A stretch of 64,000 bases of DNA. It comes from Lepeophtheirus salmonis (taxonomy: Eukaryota; Arthropoda; Copepoda; Siphonostomatoida; Caligidae). Made by a program: the position numbers and the translations under genes. Of this stretch, positions 33,697 through 45,268 are shown piece by piece. The stretch lies in NCBI RefSeq assembly GCF_016086655.4, contig NC_052131.2, positions 37,697,705-37,761,704 on the forward strand, in the 5' to 3' direction. Numbering within the stretch: the stretch's first letter is position 1; each line of letters opens with the position of its first letter. The notes beneath the pieces are model-generated. The model searched no databases, was not told where the DNA came from, and saw nothing but the letters and a program-made list of their open reading frames with translations.

Positions 33697-33720
33697 ATCG
33701 GGAAATAGTTTGAGTACAAC
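33697..33720 (-). repeat. Right inverted terminal repeat
   Basis: Pairs with 32910-32933. The exact outer limits and the TA target duplication are uncertain. Confidence 0.75.
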
Positions 33721-33724
33721 TTGT

Positions 33725-34435
33725 ACATATTTATACCTTTTGACCTCATTTTCTATACAATGGCATGTGATTATAGGTCTTTTTGATGTATGTCGTATGG
33801 TTATTTGAGTTAAAAAAAGTAGAATCAATATCTAAGGAATCGTAGAATGATTGTTAAGTATTATTTACTATATTTTGTAAACATACATATAATTTTTGAC
33901 TTGATCAAAAATTATCTTTAAATCCATCAACAAATGATCAACGACGTGCTTGATGAATGACTTTAATGATTTATCTATTTGATATCTAGGTGTGTCATTG
34001 AAATCGCTTAGCCACATGTGGACTATTACCCTTTTTTGGCCTCCGAACTAAAGATTTTATTACCACAACTTTAACTCAATACCAAATAATACTATTTTAT
34101 TGTCACCGGTCGATTTTTATGGCAATTGTACTATTGTCAACCTTCTGAACGTTTTTCTTTTTTTGTATTGAAGTACAAGTATATTTCATACTTACTATTA
34201 TGTCATGAATCTTAAATATAAAAAGGACATCACATTCCTATACAAAAATGTTGTAATCTATCAATAATTAGGATATAATTATAAGGCATTGACGTTTTAG
34301 AGGATTTGACTTTGTAACAGGGTACTCTGAACTATTGTGGTAATAAAATTAATGTATTTTTTAAAAGGCCTAATATAAAAATATGTAATATCTTTATTAT
34401 ATAAAAATATTTTAAAATACCATTACAAAAACACC
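33725..34435. other. AT-rich stretch, no gene seen
   Basis: No recognisable feature. Confidence 0.5.
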
Positions 34436-34439
34436 CTCA

Positions 34440-34640
34440 GTCATCTTTGACATTTGCTATATGCTCACATTCAAATAAAAAAGACCTAGCCGTTTCCCTA
34501 GATGCCTTACAAAAGAAGCAAATTTGTTCATCATTAGTCTTCCCATACATAGTACGAAGAGACAAAATGTTGATAACTACTTTATATTTTATCCAAATTG
34601 AAAAGGATCCAAGAGGGGTTCTTCAGGGCTTTAATTATCT
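34440..34640 (-). mobile_element. L1/Tx1-like retrotransposon ORF2 C-terminal relic
   Basis: The minus strand reads 'TNDEQICFFCKASRETARSF' then 'LFECEHIANVKDD', the C-terminal Cys/His motif CxxC...ETxxHLxxxC with His replaced by Ser. It is preceded by 'FVSSYYVW' or 'SLRTMYGK' in alternative frames. The order matches the copy at 40990-41400 ('CTFCKSILETSRHLFWDC'). Only about 60 codons remain, cut off by the family A element on the right. Confidence 0.65.
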
Positions 34641-34649
34641 TTTGAGCCG

Positions 34650-35171
34650 AAGCATCTAACCTGAGGTCTAGAGACCTATCAAAAAAGAGGGTGGAAAAAG
34701 TCTTGTGAGTGCAGGGAGATCATTTTTTACACCAGCAATGACTGAATCCTATTTCTGCCTTGCAACACTATTTTGAATGATTTTTAAATTAGTCTTTACA
34801 GTTCTGTTGATCTCTTTTTTGATACTTTTTGCCCCCTTTACAGCCCGTATGCCAACTCCCTTGACTAAACCTTTTTGGTGCATTTCAAGGTGAAGGCTTT
34901 GAGTTTGCGTCATCCAAACATAGATTTCCTCACAGTCACAACTGGACTGGGATGCCATGACAGAAGATTACATCCGCAGCAGGTGCCAGGCCTTGCTCCA
35001 CCGCCTAGAAGCCAGCATTGCCTCAAAGGGGACTACACTAACGATTAGGATAGATCAGGTACCCATTTATGAATATAATTAATTTTGTTGAAATTCTTAT
35101 GTTAATTAGTAAATTATATCTTGTAGAAGTTTAAAATTCAAATTGTTTAGATTTTAATGGATCCCTTTTGG
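34650..35171 (+). mobile_element. Family A Tc1-like element, 5'-truncated, with the shared core deletion
   Basis: Plus strand: 'LVSAGRSFFTPAMTES' (the block before the catalytic domain, LxRVxRPLLTPAMxE), then the shared junction (ttgaatga...ctcttttttga), the C-terminal catalytic block in a shifted frame ('FWCISR' for FWVHVE), and 'DWDAMTEDYIRSRCQALLHR' with 'LEASIASKGTTLTI'. The 3' block and terminal repeat follow, ending at TA 35172-35173. The first two catalytic Asp blocks are absent. Confidence 0.8.
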
Positions 35172-36928
35172 TATTTGAAAATTATCGATAAGTGACCACT
35201 TGGTCCCTCTGTTGAGTTGTCTCTAATAGTAAAATATACTCACACTAATATAGATCAAATAATATATCGTGTTTTATTTATTCATACATAACAATGAGTG
35301 TAAATGGCCCATTTTAATTTATTAACATTTTACGATATCCTATATAAAGCTACCAAAAAATCGAATTTTGTAAATGTATGAAAGTGTTTTTTGATGTAAA
35401 GAATATTTTTATCTATTTTTTGAAAGCTAAAATAACAAAAATTAAGGTATTATAAAATCAGCATCAATGGTCAAAATGGTTCAAAACAATATTAATTATT
35501 AAAGAAGATGTAAGTATCTAAACTTATTAGATAAAATATATTTGTGTTTATCATATAGATATTAAATATGAGATAAATCATTTGATACTTTAAAGGTTAA
35601 ATACAACATTACTATGTTGAAACAAAAAGCAATATTTTTAATCTCTTGAACTAGACTAAAGTCAACGACTTTCGACATTTAATGTTGTTTTATTCAATTA
35701 TTTGTGCCTTTTATCTTTCCTCTTGTGTATTTTGGAAAACAATCTAATGCAAAACATAAAATGACCTCTTGTTAGGTTTCACATAATTCATAATCTGCTT
35801 TATGTTTTACAACACTTTTAATTACGAATAATTGATTCTGTGCTTGTGTTCTAATGTTTGTAGAATGTCAAAAAAAATTGAACTAATTACATATCTTCAG
35901 TGGTTCCACCAGCTCCGATGTTACATATGACATATTTTTAGAATGGTATCTTCGTCAAAATTGTCCAATGCAGTCGATTACTCGGAACTAAACAATAGGT
36001 CTCATTCAGATTTTGAATATCCTGAATTTTCCCATACGGAATAATGTTGTAATATATTGTCACGCAACCTAAATAAGTTATTTAATAAAAATTCCATAAT
36101 AAATATAAAAACAAAATAGACCAAAAATCAATCAAAATCGACCTTTTTTTATGATTAACATTGAATTACATCTAAATAGGTCTTTCATGCCGAAATATGT
36201 CACTGAATCGTAGCTATACTCTAAAACTTTATTTTTTAAAATAGGCATTAAAACCAAACTTTTTGAGGCTGAAAATTTTTCATGACCATTTTCGTGTTCT
36301 AAGGCTTTAATATCAATAACAAATGTGGTTTCAGCCTGTATGCAAAAATGTTGTTACATAGTGTAATGGATTGCCGTTTTGCATTTAGTGAATTTCCAAC
36401 TACAACTTATATATATATTTTTTTTTTAAAGTGATGCATTAATTATACGAGAGCGGAATCAAAGTGTGGGAAATTCTATAGAGCATTAGCTTTTATATAT
36501 TCTATATCACTTTATTGACACCCAAATATATTGACTAAAATCCGAATTGGTTTACATATTTTCATTTTAAATATATAAAATTTTGTAATTTAAAAATATA
36601 GAAATACATATTACTTTTTCCAATCCAAATGGTGTTATGTGTGTATAGCAGTGCTGAAAATGGCTTCAAAAAGAAGGTGCATGGGCTTTATAGTTAAGTA
36701 TTAGATTAAAGATTGACATTTTTTCCTGAATCCGGACAATTATTTAATAATAGTTGTGAATTATTCACAACCTAACAACAGCAAAATTAAGGTCAACGAA
36801 TCAACCCTCTGATCTCTTATATCAGAAAAATTAACACACTAATTAACAACTGACAACCAAATGGTTATAACTTTTTTATGTTTGTGAGGTAACGCCGTAT
36901 GTACCATTGCCTTAATAAATAATACTCT

Positions 36929-37118
36929 AGTTAACATGAGCTGTCTGCTATATAATTTTAGGTGGGATAATCTTCAGATACACCATTGACATATTCTAAA
37001 GTTAAGGCTGCAATTTTTGTATAGCGAAAGGAGTAGGTGGGAGCAAAGTTGATTTTATTTATGAATTAACACATTTTTTGTTAACATCAGGTGTCTGTTA
37101 TATGATATTTTTTTAGGG
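36929..37118 (+). repeat. Local direct repeat, two copies about 150 bases apart
   Basis: Copies at 36929-36962 and 37080-37118 share TTAACAT, GTGTCTG/CTGTCTG, CTATAT/TTATAT and TTTTAGG in order. Probably a local duplication. Confidence 0.45.
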
Positions 37119-37730
37119 GAGGGAGGATGAATTACAGCTATAAAGTGGAGAACCTTTATTTCTAGAATAGTATTCAAGGGGGAATTTTTTTATTATGATA
37201 TTTAAATACCAAAAAATTTATCTATTGTATAATGCATTTTTAAAGCCATTTACCCTTCCACAAAGGTGATAATCATAATTATAAAGGAAAATTCTCAAAC
37301 TACAATTATCTATAAAAAAATAAACAAAGAATTAGAAAAAAGAGTACGGTGCGACCTTTTTTTTCAGTAAAGTGTGTTTTTTCTTTACAAAAATACTATT
37401 CATAGGCAATAGAATATCAGACACTTTTATGGAGGGATGGTGATTAGACATATTTCAGTACAAGTACATAATTACACATACGAACACCGACACCGGAATG
37501 TATTTGCATGTGGTGGGTTACTAGTCATCAGGGGGCATCATTTTTAAATAAATGTAATTATCTATTTTTGCTTCCTACAGAAACATTGAAAAAAAAATTC
37601 AATGATACTTTCTATAGGTTAGAATAATGCTTATCATAGTTAATTAATGGAAATAAAGGATTAGTGCTGTATTTGCATCTTAATTGACTAAATAAAGATG
37701 TTTTGTCTCCTTTTCAAACTTTCAAATAGA

Positions 37731-37788
37731 TGAGCTACCTGAAGATGACATCCTAGGGAGTGAAATTTTGCATCAGTTACTTTCTTAG
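37731..37788 (+). CDS. Possible terminal exon (very weak)
   Basis: A pyrimidine-rich tract ending ttcaaatag (to 37730) precedes an open segment reading 'ELPEDDILGSEILHQLLS' and then TAG at 37786-37788. AATAAA lies at 37989-37994. The peptide looks protein-like and acidic, but with only about 19 codons in AT-rich DNA it may be chance. Confidence 0.15.
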
Positions 37789-39451
37789 CATATTAGAATA
37801 TTTCCGGACTAGCTGTAATCGAAATTCGAAAAAGTTGAAATTCAAACCTGATGTGCATGCGTTAAAAAGATCCATAACACCTGAACGATAGAAATCAACA
37901 AAGGTGATATAGAATTACGTTATCTCATAATTACTTAATTACTGTATGGCTAATACATATGTACTCACAACCATGTTACTGTATATTTAATAAAGTTGAA
38001 TAGAACGTTCATTTAACCTTGAAAAAAGGCAGTAGTGAATGACTATTCAAGTATGAAGATTGCAAATATATACACACTTTTACTCATGATTGGTTGATCA
38101 ACCATTGTATTCATATACTTTAACACAAAAAAATATTGAACAAGAAAAGGGGGAAATTGTATTTTATATCATATGGGTATGTATAGCAGTGCCCTAATCA
38201 TCAGGGCGAGGGGGCTTGGAACTGGTCCTTAAAAAACAAATAATTTGCAGTTAAGGACAAATTGTTTTATTTCCTCAAACTGCTTAAAATATAAAAAATA
38301 AAGTTGTATGGATGAATGGAAAACAGCAAGAATCGCGCCTTTTTTAAATATTGTTAATCGGCAAAAATCGGCTTAATATTGCCAATTTAAATTATTAAGC
38401 AACAGTAAAAATATTTTTTCAAATTATGTAAATTTTATTATGGCAAATGTTCAACCAATACAAGGAAGTGTCTTTAAACCTAAGTGTTTTTACCTGTTAG
38501 CAAACCGGATAAAATTATAATAGAAATAAATGACATAATTCAAGTCTTGGCATGTTTTTTATTTTTATTGGGAGTCGAAAAACACTCTCTAAAACTTTTT
38601 ACAAATCTAGTATTTTGAGCCATTTAAAAAAAATTATGGGTTTTTGGATATATTTACAATTCAGAGCTATATTCTGCCATGAAAAAACATTATATGTGGA
38701 AGGAAATGAGTGTTAATAACGATGTTGAATGATATTCAAAAATAAATGAAAATCCTTTGTATGAACAAATCTCACTCAAAGATAAATTAATTCATGGGAG
38801 CCCAATATATATACATCATAATGTATTTGATGTGCTTCTCTAAGACTGACTAATAATATTAAGACAAAGAAGAGGTATTAAATATGTATCGAAAGTATAT
38901 CTCAAATATTTCAAAAAATATTCCTGCTTACATTATAATAAAAAACAATTTTATTTATCCTTAGTTATATACATTATTATAAAACGAAATAATTAATAAA
39001 GAAAGAAACCTTTAATGCTGTCACGAGAAAGCAGTTTTATTTTATGTAAGGACAGACAAGTATGACTGGACTTGGCCGTGGTTTTAAATAAGGAATAACA
39101 CAACACTAGGATAATTGATAGTCATTCCTGTCAGACCTCACCTAAAAAAATTAGCATTAAATTACAAAAACGGCACTATACATACAGAGTTTACAGGAGG
39201 TCTGGGGGCTAGACTCACAATATTGATTAAATAAACATCTTTATTTTATTTAAATAGTAAACAAATAAATACAACAGCCCCCCCCCCAAGAATAAAATTT
39301 GAGCTCTGCCTATGTGGCCATATTTCACAGACATAAACGGTATATTCCAATAACTAATATATAACAAATGCAAAGATGACGAAGGGAAGACAAGTTTTGC
39401 CAAAAAAAGGGCACGAATAAGCGCATGTACTTGGTAAATACGTTGTATCTA

Positions 39452-40270
39452 CTGGGTGGTATATTAAAATCTTAACATTATTATATACCAACTTTAAGAA
39501 GATATAATTTATTAATTAACAATAGTATTTCAAGAAAATGAATACTTTTTATTTAGACGTGTGTCTGCACTCTTTTAATCATTAATGTTGCAATCCTTAG
39601 AAGAAACAATGGCTTCCAGAAAGAGGGGGAACGCCAAGCATCCACTGCAGATGTAGTCAACTTTCATGGCGTCCCAGAGCTGGCTCATAGTGGTATAGAG
39701 GGGCTCAGTGTTTGGATAAGGGACACTGGAAGCCTTGCCCTCGATATGCATCGAAAAGGTGTTGTCCAGCCCTGTTGGTATCAGGGATGGAAAGGACGCA
39801 AAATTGTCAAAAAAGAGTTTAGAAGACTCATTCAAGACTTATTCAAAAGAGTATTGCAATGAAGGAGATAAGTTTCTTTCATTGCTGGTGTCAAAAGGTT
39901 CTTTCAACCCACTTTTCTTATTTATCTCTGTATAGTCTAGTGTGAAACCCCCAGATCTCTTGTATGGGTAGTCATGGACTTGAGGGGATTTGATTAGGCT
40001 GTTTTCTTTAAATCCTCCGAATCTTTTTTGGCCTTTTCACAAAGTCATTCTTCCTCTCCAACGTTTTGGAATTGCTGACAGCAGTGGCGGTGGTCCTCAA
40101 GACGTCCAACAGCTTGAAGTACTCAAATGTAATTTCGTCAAACACTTTGAAGTATAATTTTGTAACTAATTGTTTATGATTTCATATATCGAAATATGAA
40201 TTATTTTCAATCACTCTACCTCAATTAAGCATAAAATTAGTAAGTGTTCAGATATCAATGAATTGCTCAG
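39452..40270 (-). mobile_element. Family A Tc1-like element with both ends and the shared core deletion
   Basis: It is bounded by TA at 39450-39451 and 40271-40272. The terminal repeats align (ctgagcaattcattgata versus ctgggtggtatattaaaa). The minus strand codes for 'YFKLLDVLRTTATAVSNSKT' (first HTH) and 'LERKNDFVKRPKKI', then decays. Past the shared junction it has an 86-codon frame (39835-39575) 'MNESSKLFFDNFASFPSLIP', 'NTFSMHIEGKASSVPYPNTE', 'LWDAMKVDYICSGCLAF' and 'FLEAIVSSKDCNIND', the intact family C-terminus. About 820 bases in total versus roughly 1.3 kb expected for an autonomous element. The first two Asp blocks are missing. Confidence 0.85.
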
Positions 40271-40272
40271 TA

Positions 40273-40985
40273 ACTTTAGTTGAGCCAAATTGAACAATCG
40301 TCAACTCAGTTCGACTTGACTCAATGGGTGGTTCGATTTTTAAGTTTGAAAAAAAAAAAAAAAGATTCAAGTTCATATTTAATTGAGTTGGGTTTTTTTC
40401 TGTATCACTAAACTTTTTCAAATGTTTTGAGTTAAGTAGTGCTGTCCTTTTTCTTACTTTTTTCAATCACAATTTCCAAGATTAATCTTCTCATCTCTGA
40501 CGTGACAAGACTAAACATATAAAATGGTTTTGTAACAAATTGAACGATCTTACCGTTGCTAAGAACGATTAATTCATTAGTGCTTTAAATGATTTTGCAA
40601 TAATACAAGAAAGGTAGTCAAGTATTTTTTAAAAATTACACACTGCCAGTATTTCATAGAATATTTATCTGGATGTATGTCATAAACTTATTTTGGAGTG
40701 TATGTTGGAGCTGCATATCTACTTGATCCAAGAATTAGAATTGTAGCATCAAGCGTGTTTAGTTTAAGCTCAGTGTCCGATATAAAAAAAGAAAAGAAAA
40801 GCTGAGTAAATATATATTTAGGGATGAAAATCCAAAGCATTTTCAGCGTTCAATTTTTGTTGTTCTTGTTGGCAGTCTAAATAAAGTTTTTCTTTAATTT
40901 TCTAAAGGTCTCATTATTATTTTTACTTCAATGTTGAAGAGATAAAATCTAAGTATTGAAGAGTTAACTTACATATATATTAATT
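40273..40985. other. AT-rich stretch, no gene seen
   Basis: A 15-base poly-A tract lies near 40349-40363. No coding motif is seen on either strand. Confidence 0.5.
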
Positions 40986-40989
40986 AAAA

Positions 40990-41400
40990 ACAGGATAGCC
41001 ACTTCCTCGCTTTTTACATGCGAAGAGTCGAAGGCACAAAGAGAGACTGCACATTCTGTAAGTCCATTTTAGAGACTTCAAGACATCTGTTTTGGGATTG
41101 CTCAAGAATGGTCAACATTGTGCACATGACCACTGAGGTTTTGAGTAAAAACTACAATTCAGAAATAAATAGTTGGGATTGGCTGGTAATGCCATCGCCT
41201 CAACATGGATTTCACTTCAAAATAGAGTACTTAATACCATGGGTGCTATTTATTCTCTACACCGCCTACCTACTAGTCTGAACAGACTCCTTTTAAGATT
41301 CCACGAAGTGCTGGAAAGGTTCTATATGAATGGAAATGGGATTGGATTTAGTTTTGTTTATAATTTAATTGTTTAGCAGATGTTTGTTTATATGTTATGA
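40990..41400 (+). mobile_element. L1/Tx1-like retrotransposon ORF2 C-terminal relic
   Basis: The plus-strand frame 41018-41281 reads 'FYMRRVEGTKRDCTFCKSIL' and 'ETSRHLFWDCSRMVNIVHMT', a complete CxxC-x7-H-x4-C motif as found at the C-terminus of L1-type ORF2, followed by 'NSWDWLVMPSPQHG' and a hydrophobic tail. A second frame (41173-41376) continues 'LHRLPTSLNRLLLRFHEVLE' with 'RFYMNGNG', suggesting a frameshift near 41190. The motif ligands are all intact here, unlike in the other copies. No RT part is attached. Confidence 0.7.
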
Positions 41401-41404
41401 TCTT

Positions 41405-42855
41405 TTTTCATTCACCGGTCCTTGTTTTGTTTTTATTAAACAATGAAGGCCAAATGATTGTCATTATTGTTATATAAATTAATTAGTATTATTTTTTGAT
41501 GATGTTGCTATCTGTTTTTTTGGAATATGTTGGATATATGAAATTAATATACAGAGAATAAAGTAATTATGTAAAGGGAAGAAAAAAAGTGTGTCTGTTC
41601 TCCAGTGCCAAATAACTGTAAGAGATGTCGGGTACTACCGCCAGAAAAGTAACTGTGTGGACATTGGGTTTGCCTAGCAAATAAATTTTGTTTCTTTTTT
41701 CCATATTGCTACTACAACTTTTAGGAACTTTGTGATGGAGTCCCTGGGGGAAAACTACGTAAACCTCTGAGGAAAGCGAAGTATATAGCATTGTAGGGTT
41801 ATTTTGTTTTTTCTGTGACTACATCTGGAATAATATTCCTGCGGTGTAGCAAATGATACCCTTTTCCTTCATGTCCCTAGGTGGCATCTCCGCTGTATTT
41901 TTTAAAATATAGCATAATATAAATTATATGTGAGAACCTATATTTTTGCCAGAGCGAAAATTTCTAGAGCAACATATTCTAAAACTTAGCGCTTCATATT
42001 AAAAAAAGAAAGGAAAAATGGAGTAAATTTATTAATTATAAAAGTAAATTTGAAGATGTTTGTAAAAGTGCAATGTCAGTTTCCAAACAAAAAAACAACA
42101 ACATGATTTATCGCTATGGAATCATTTGTTATTCCAAATAAATATCAACAATTCATTTAATCATTTATTTTATTTCTACATAACAAAGTATTATTCAATT
42201 GTCGACTCTATATTGTGAGTCCACAATATATTACACTTTATAAACCAATACTTTGACTCCTTTTAAAAGGGTATATATTATTTTATCGTGTGTACATAAT
42301 ATTTTATTCAAGCCATTCGTCTTTATTTGTACAAATTTGCATAGTTGTTATTTACAAAAAAAAATAAAAAATAGCTGGAATATGAATTAAAACGGTACTT
42401 TGATGGACAAAGCGTGATTGATACTATTATATATTTATTTAAGCATTAGGGTGCATCAAACACTCTTCCGTTCTACGACTAACGCATAAAATTTCTCACG
42501 TAGTAAGAAAATAATTAAACCAGAATTTCATTGTTGTAAAATACAATCTCCATCAAATTTTGAAAAAGGCTATATTTAGTCCAGTGCTTCTTAATGGTTT
42601 ATGATGCTATCAAAATTAGATTAAAAAATCATTTAGCAAGCTACACTAATGATACCTTGGATTTGATTTTAATTGGACAGTAAATAATTTAAACATGATA
42701 TAAGTAATTTACGTGTAAAATTTTTTATTTATATACATGTTTGAACAGCAAAACGTGGACTCGAGAGATGGATTTAAAAATCCATCATATTTTTTATATT
42801 TTCAATAATAGGCAAAAACATAATTTTAACAAAACATGTGGACAGGATTTATCAA
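41405..42855. other. AT-rich stretch, no recognised gene
   Basis: Holds one GC-richer patch (41567-41830) with a 74-codon minus-strand open frame that I could not assign to any family on either strand. The rest is AT-rich. Confidence 0.45.
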
Positions 42856-42864
42856 AAAAAAAAT

Positions 42865-43430
42865 CACTCAATATGGTCACTTTCACTATCAATCACAACC
42901 TTTAAACGTCGCCTGAAGGCCATACAGGAGTGGCCCATGCAGCCACTATACAGGAATTCAGTTAGTCCATATTTGGATGTGAAGTCCTATTAATTTCCCA
43001 ATGTGTAACAGATAGTCTAGTGGGTTCAAATCTGGTGAGGAAGGGACCTTATCTCTTTAGACCAGAATTGAGCCAGTTTATCTTTGCAGAACTTTGGGTA
43101 ATTGACGGAAGTGTGAGAGGGGGCAATGTCCTATGGCCATACATAACTACCCTCCGGGTAGTTGGTCTTCAACAATGCTATGATGTTGTACTTTAGTACC
43201 TTATAGTATTCTGGCCGATTTTCTGTCCAGTTTCGAAAAAGAACAGGGTCATTTTCTTTCCGTCAGAGGTCACAACGCCAAAGACCATTGTTTGGGCTGG
43301 ATATTTGGTGTGGTAATCCCCTACGACCGTTTCTTTTGTTTCTGCAATCCAGTGGTCGTTCCAGCAGTTGTGGAATTGATTAACTATAAAAATCTTCTTG
43401 TCCAAGTAAATTTTTGTCTTTTATGTTTGA
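42865..43430 (-). mobile_element. Tc1/mariner-like transposase relic, catalytic domain
   Basis: The minus-strand frame 43405-43193 reads 'DKKIFIVNQFHNCWNDHWIA' (first catalytic block, FSDEKxFxVDxxxNxxNDRWIA, with the Asp retained in DKK but D to N in VN), 'ETKETVVGDYHTKYPAQTMV' and 'FGVVTSDGKKMTLFF'. After a stop come 'NIIALLKTNYPEGSYVWP'-type sequence and a decayed QQDxAPSHT ('IAPSHTSVNYPKFCK'), then 'SSPDLNPLDYLLHIGKLIG' as the third block. The N-terminal DNA-binding domain and the extreme C-terminus are lost. The first 70 codons are uninterrupted. Confidence 0.8.
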
Positions 43431-43434
43431 GGAG

Positions 43435-44300
43435 AGAACATTTACGTATTGAGTAACTACATGTAAGTTAACTCATGTAAAACGGAGGGTAGCACTAAAT
43501 AAATGTTTGGAAGATTATTATATCCGCAGGTAAGTTAAAAAAAACCGGAAATTAAATTTGTTACATTGATAATTTAAAGATTTTTTTAATTAAAGAACAC
43601 CTTTGCTGTCATGACCTTCCATTAAATTAGCTTCCAGTAGCTAGTAGTTTAAGGAAATAAACATAAGCCCCTCTTTGTATCTGGCAATGATATATATGAT
43701 AAGTAAAATTATTATTAAGTTTGTACCTATATCGGTCTAACGGTTCTAGCGGTTCAAGCAGTTCCAGTTCTTCAACTGATTGAACCTCAACCGACAAAGT
43801 CCAACCAAAACTGCATTAAATTGCTTATCAGTCTTGGTTCATTTGCTTCTGTTCCTACATAGAATATGAAAGAAAATACAATATATATTATAAAAATTAG
43901 CTTACATCAAAAAGTCAATTTTCTTAGTTGTTTTTTTTTGTGCAGTTACAGCATTTACAAATTACTTTTTAACCATCTTCCTGCCCTCCCCCATCCTTAG
44001 CCTCCCTTTACAATCCCACCTTGAAAGTCATTGTCTTAACCAACCTTAGTTTTCAGGCCCCTGTTGGAACTTTGGGCACTACGTACTGTGCATATAAGGT
44101 AACTGCAGCTTACCTGTACATATGTAATATCATTTCCTTGGGCTGAATTTTTGGGTTGAAATAAAAGAAGTGAGACCGTGGCCGATAGAGCTGGTGGACT
44201 TGAACCGTGTTCAAGCTTGCTTATAACTCATCAGCGTTACGCTCCGTCATTCAAGTGCAAACACATTGTTAGTTACACTTTGTAGATGTCCCTTATCCTT
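43435..44300. other. Stretch without a recognised gene
   Basis: Moderately GC-rich at 43960-44290, without a readable protein. It contains the tRNA-like patch listed next. Confidence 0.45.
44170..44255 (-). repeat. tRNA-like patch, possible SINE head
   Basis: The minus strand contains ggttcaagtcc (44197-44207), an exact match to the Pol III B-box consensus GGTTCRANNCC. Some 30-40 bases upstream is GAGCGTAACGCTGATGAGTTA, resembling the end of a D arm and an anticodon stem. The A box is poor and I could not fold a full cloverleaf, so a functional tRNA is unlikely. A decayed tRNA-derived SINE is one option. Confidence 0.25.
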
Positions 44301-44309
44301 CGTAGTTAA

Positions 44310-44840
44310 CCTAATATTAAAATATTGAACTAAACACTTAAAATTTAAAAACTAAAAAGATATAATTTATTAACCACCAATAGAATTTCATTGCAATAAA
44401 GACTATAAATAGATGTGTGTCTGGGCTTTTTTTAATCATTAATGGAGACACCCAGAAAATATAGTTCCCAGGTCGGAGCGGAGTACATTAGCTGTGGATG
44501 TAGTCCTATGTCATGGTGTACCAGTGCTGGTTGACATTGGCTTGGAGGACGTTCAAAACAGTCATTCAAAACTCATACAAATGACTATTGCTACGGAGGA
44601 GATCGGTTTCTTTCATTGCTGGTCTCAAAAGTGGCCTCTTTACCCTTACAAAGCTCTTTCCACCCACTTTTTGATAGCTCTCGGGATAGTCTGGTGTGAA
44701 CCCCTGATTTATCTAGCTGAGGGCCCCATGGACTTAAGTGGATTTCACTGGGCTCTTTTCTTTAACTCCTCCGGATCCTAGTAGGCCTTTTTGACACAGC
44801 ACTCCTTCCTCTCCAACGTTTCAGACTTGCTATACGATTG
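44310..44840 (-). mobile_element. Family A Tc1-like element, 5'-truncated and further deleted
   Basis: Minus strand: N-terminal remnants 'SLKRWRGRSAVSKRPT' region (consensus TLERKEGSVKKAK), 'AIKKWVERAL'-type sequence, 'KRPLLRPAMKETDLL', then the gagttttgaat junction shared with other copies and a jump to 'ANVNQHWYTMT', 'DYIHS' and the 3' block (agataatttatta on the plus strand). Several stops are present; the catalytic core is absent. The 5' terminal repeat has been lost near 44840. Confidence 0.7.
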
Positions 44841-44844
44841 TGTA

Positions 44845-45262
44845 GATGATTGTATTAAGTAATAAGTTTGTCTGTAATTCATGTACTTCAAAAATCCCAA
44901 AAAACTTTATTTTTTGACAACAAATACATTTGTTTAATCAAATTATTTATTTATCAATAGCTTATATTAAACATGATCTTTAAATTTGAACGCATGATTA
45001 ATTTACATAGTCTCAATTTAAATAATTTTGTAATCAAGGGCTGAAGTAAACGAAATGCACTTATATGTACTCTTTGCAAATTGCTAAATTATTTCATTTG
45101 GAATAAGGATCATTTGCCTACCCCCAGTTCGTTGAAGCAGCTGTAATTGTATATATAGATTACATGAATAATGAATTTTACCTGGATATTATTAATATTG
45201 TATTTCTCAACCTTTTCTCCAAAAGAAAAAGAAAAAATGATCATAATTAACCCTACTTATTC
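44845..45262. other. AT-rich stretch, no gene seen
   Basis: No recognisable feature. Confidence 0.5.
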
Positions 45263-45268
45263 ATTGTA

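Larger units (their letters stand above)
32910..33720 (+). mobile_element. Tc1-like element with inverted terminal repeats and an internal deletion
   Basis: Inverted repeats of 24 bases at 32910-32933 and 33697-33720 differ at 3 positions and share the core aaactatttcccgat. Between them the plus strand codes for a first HTH ('FHNYGASASKVAAMLCTGVT', 'PNTMNNVKKAEEG', 32997-33197). After a junction near 33200 come 'GLKMPLIWFLAG'-type sequence, 'ITAAYYIIPLMSKVI', 'KDSFTNNNVALQQNKALTNT' (second catalytic block with Asp changed to Asn, QQNKAxTxTA), 'VIYPFFITNCLF', and 'FNVIFDIVDKEFDGRLYTAF' with 'KPSLANGLHIKQ' before tandem stops near 33626. The second HTH and first Asp block are missing. Confidence 0.8.
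35175..39445. other. 4.3 kb of AT-rich DNA with almost no features
   Basis: No transposase or RT blocks on either strand. Small items only: a direct repeat at 36929-36962 and 37080-37118, a possible terminal exon at 37731-37788 (listed separately), and a short poly-C run near 39279-39287. Confidence 0.55.

Noticed and set aside
34447..34659. 70-codon plus-strand frame as a gene
   Set aside because: The minus strand carries the CxxC...ETxxxxxxxC retrotransposon tail; the plus frame is its antisense.
41567..41791. 74-codon minus-strand frame in a GC-richer patch
   Set aside because: I tested all frames mentally against Tc1, mariner and L1 blocks and found no ordered match. Left unassigned.
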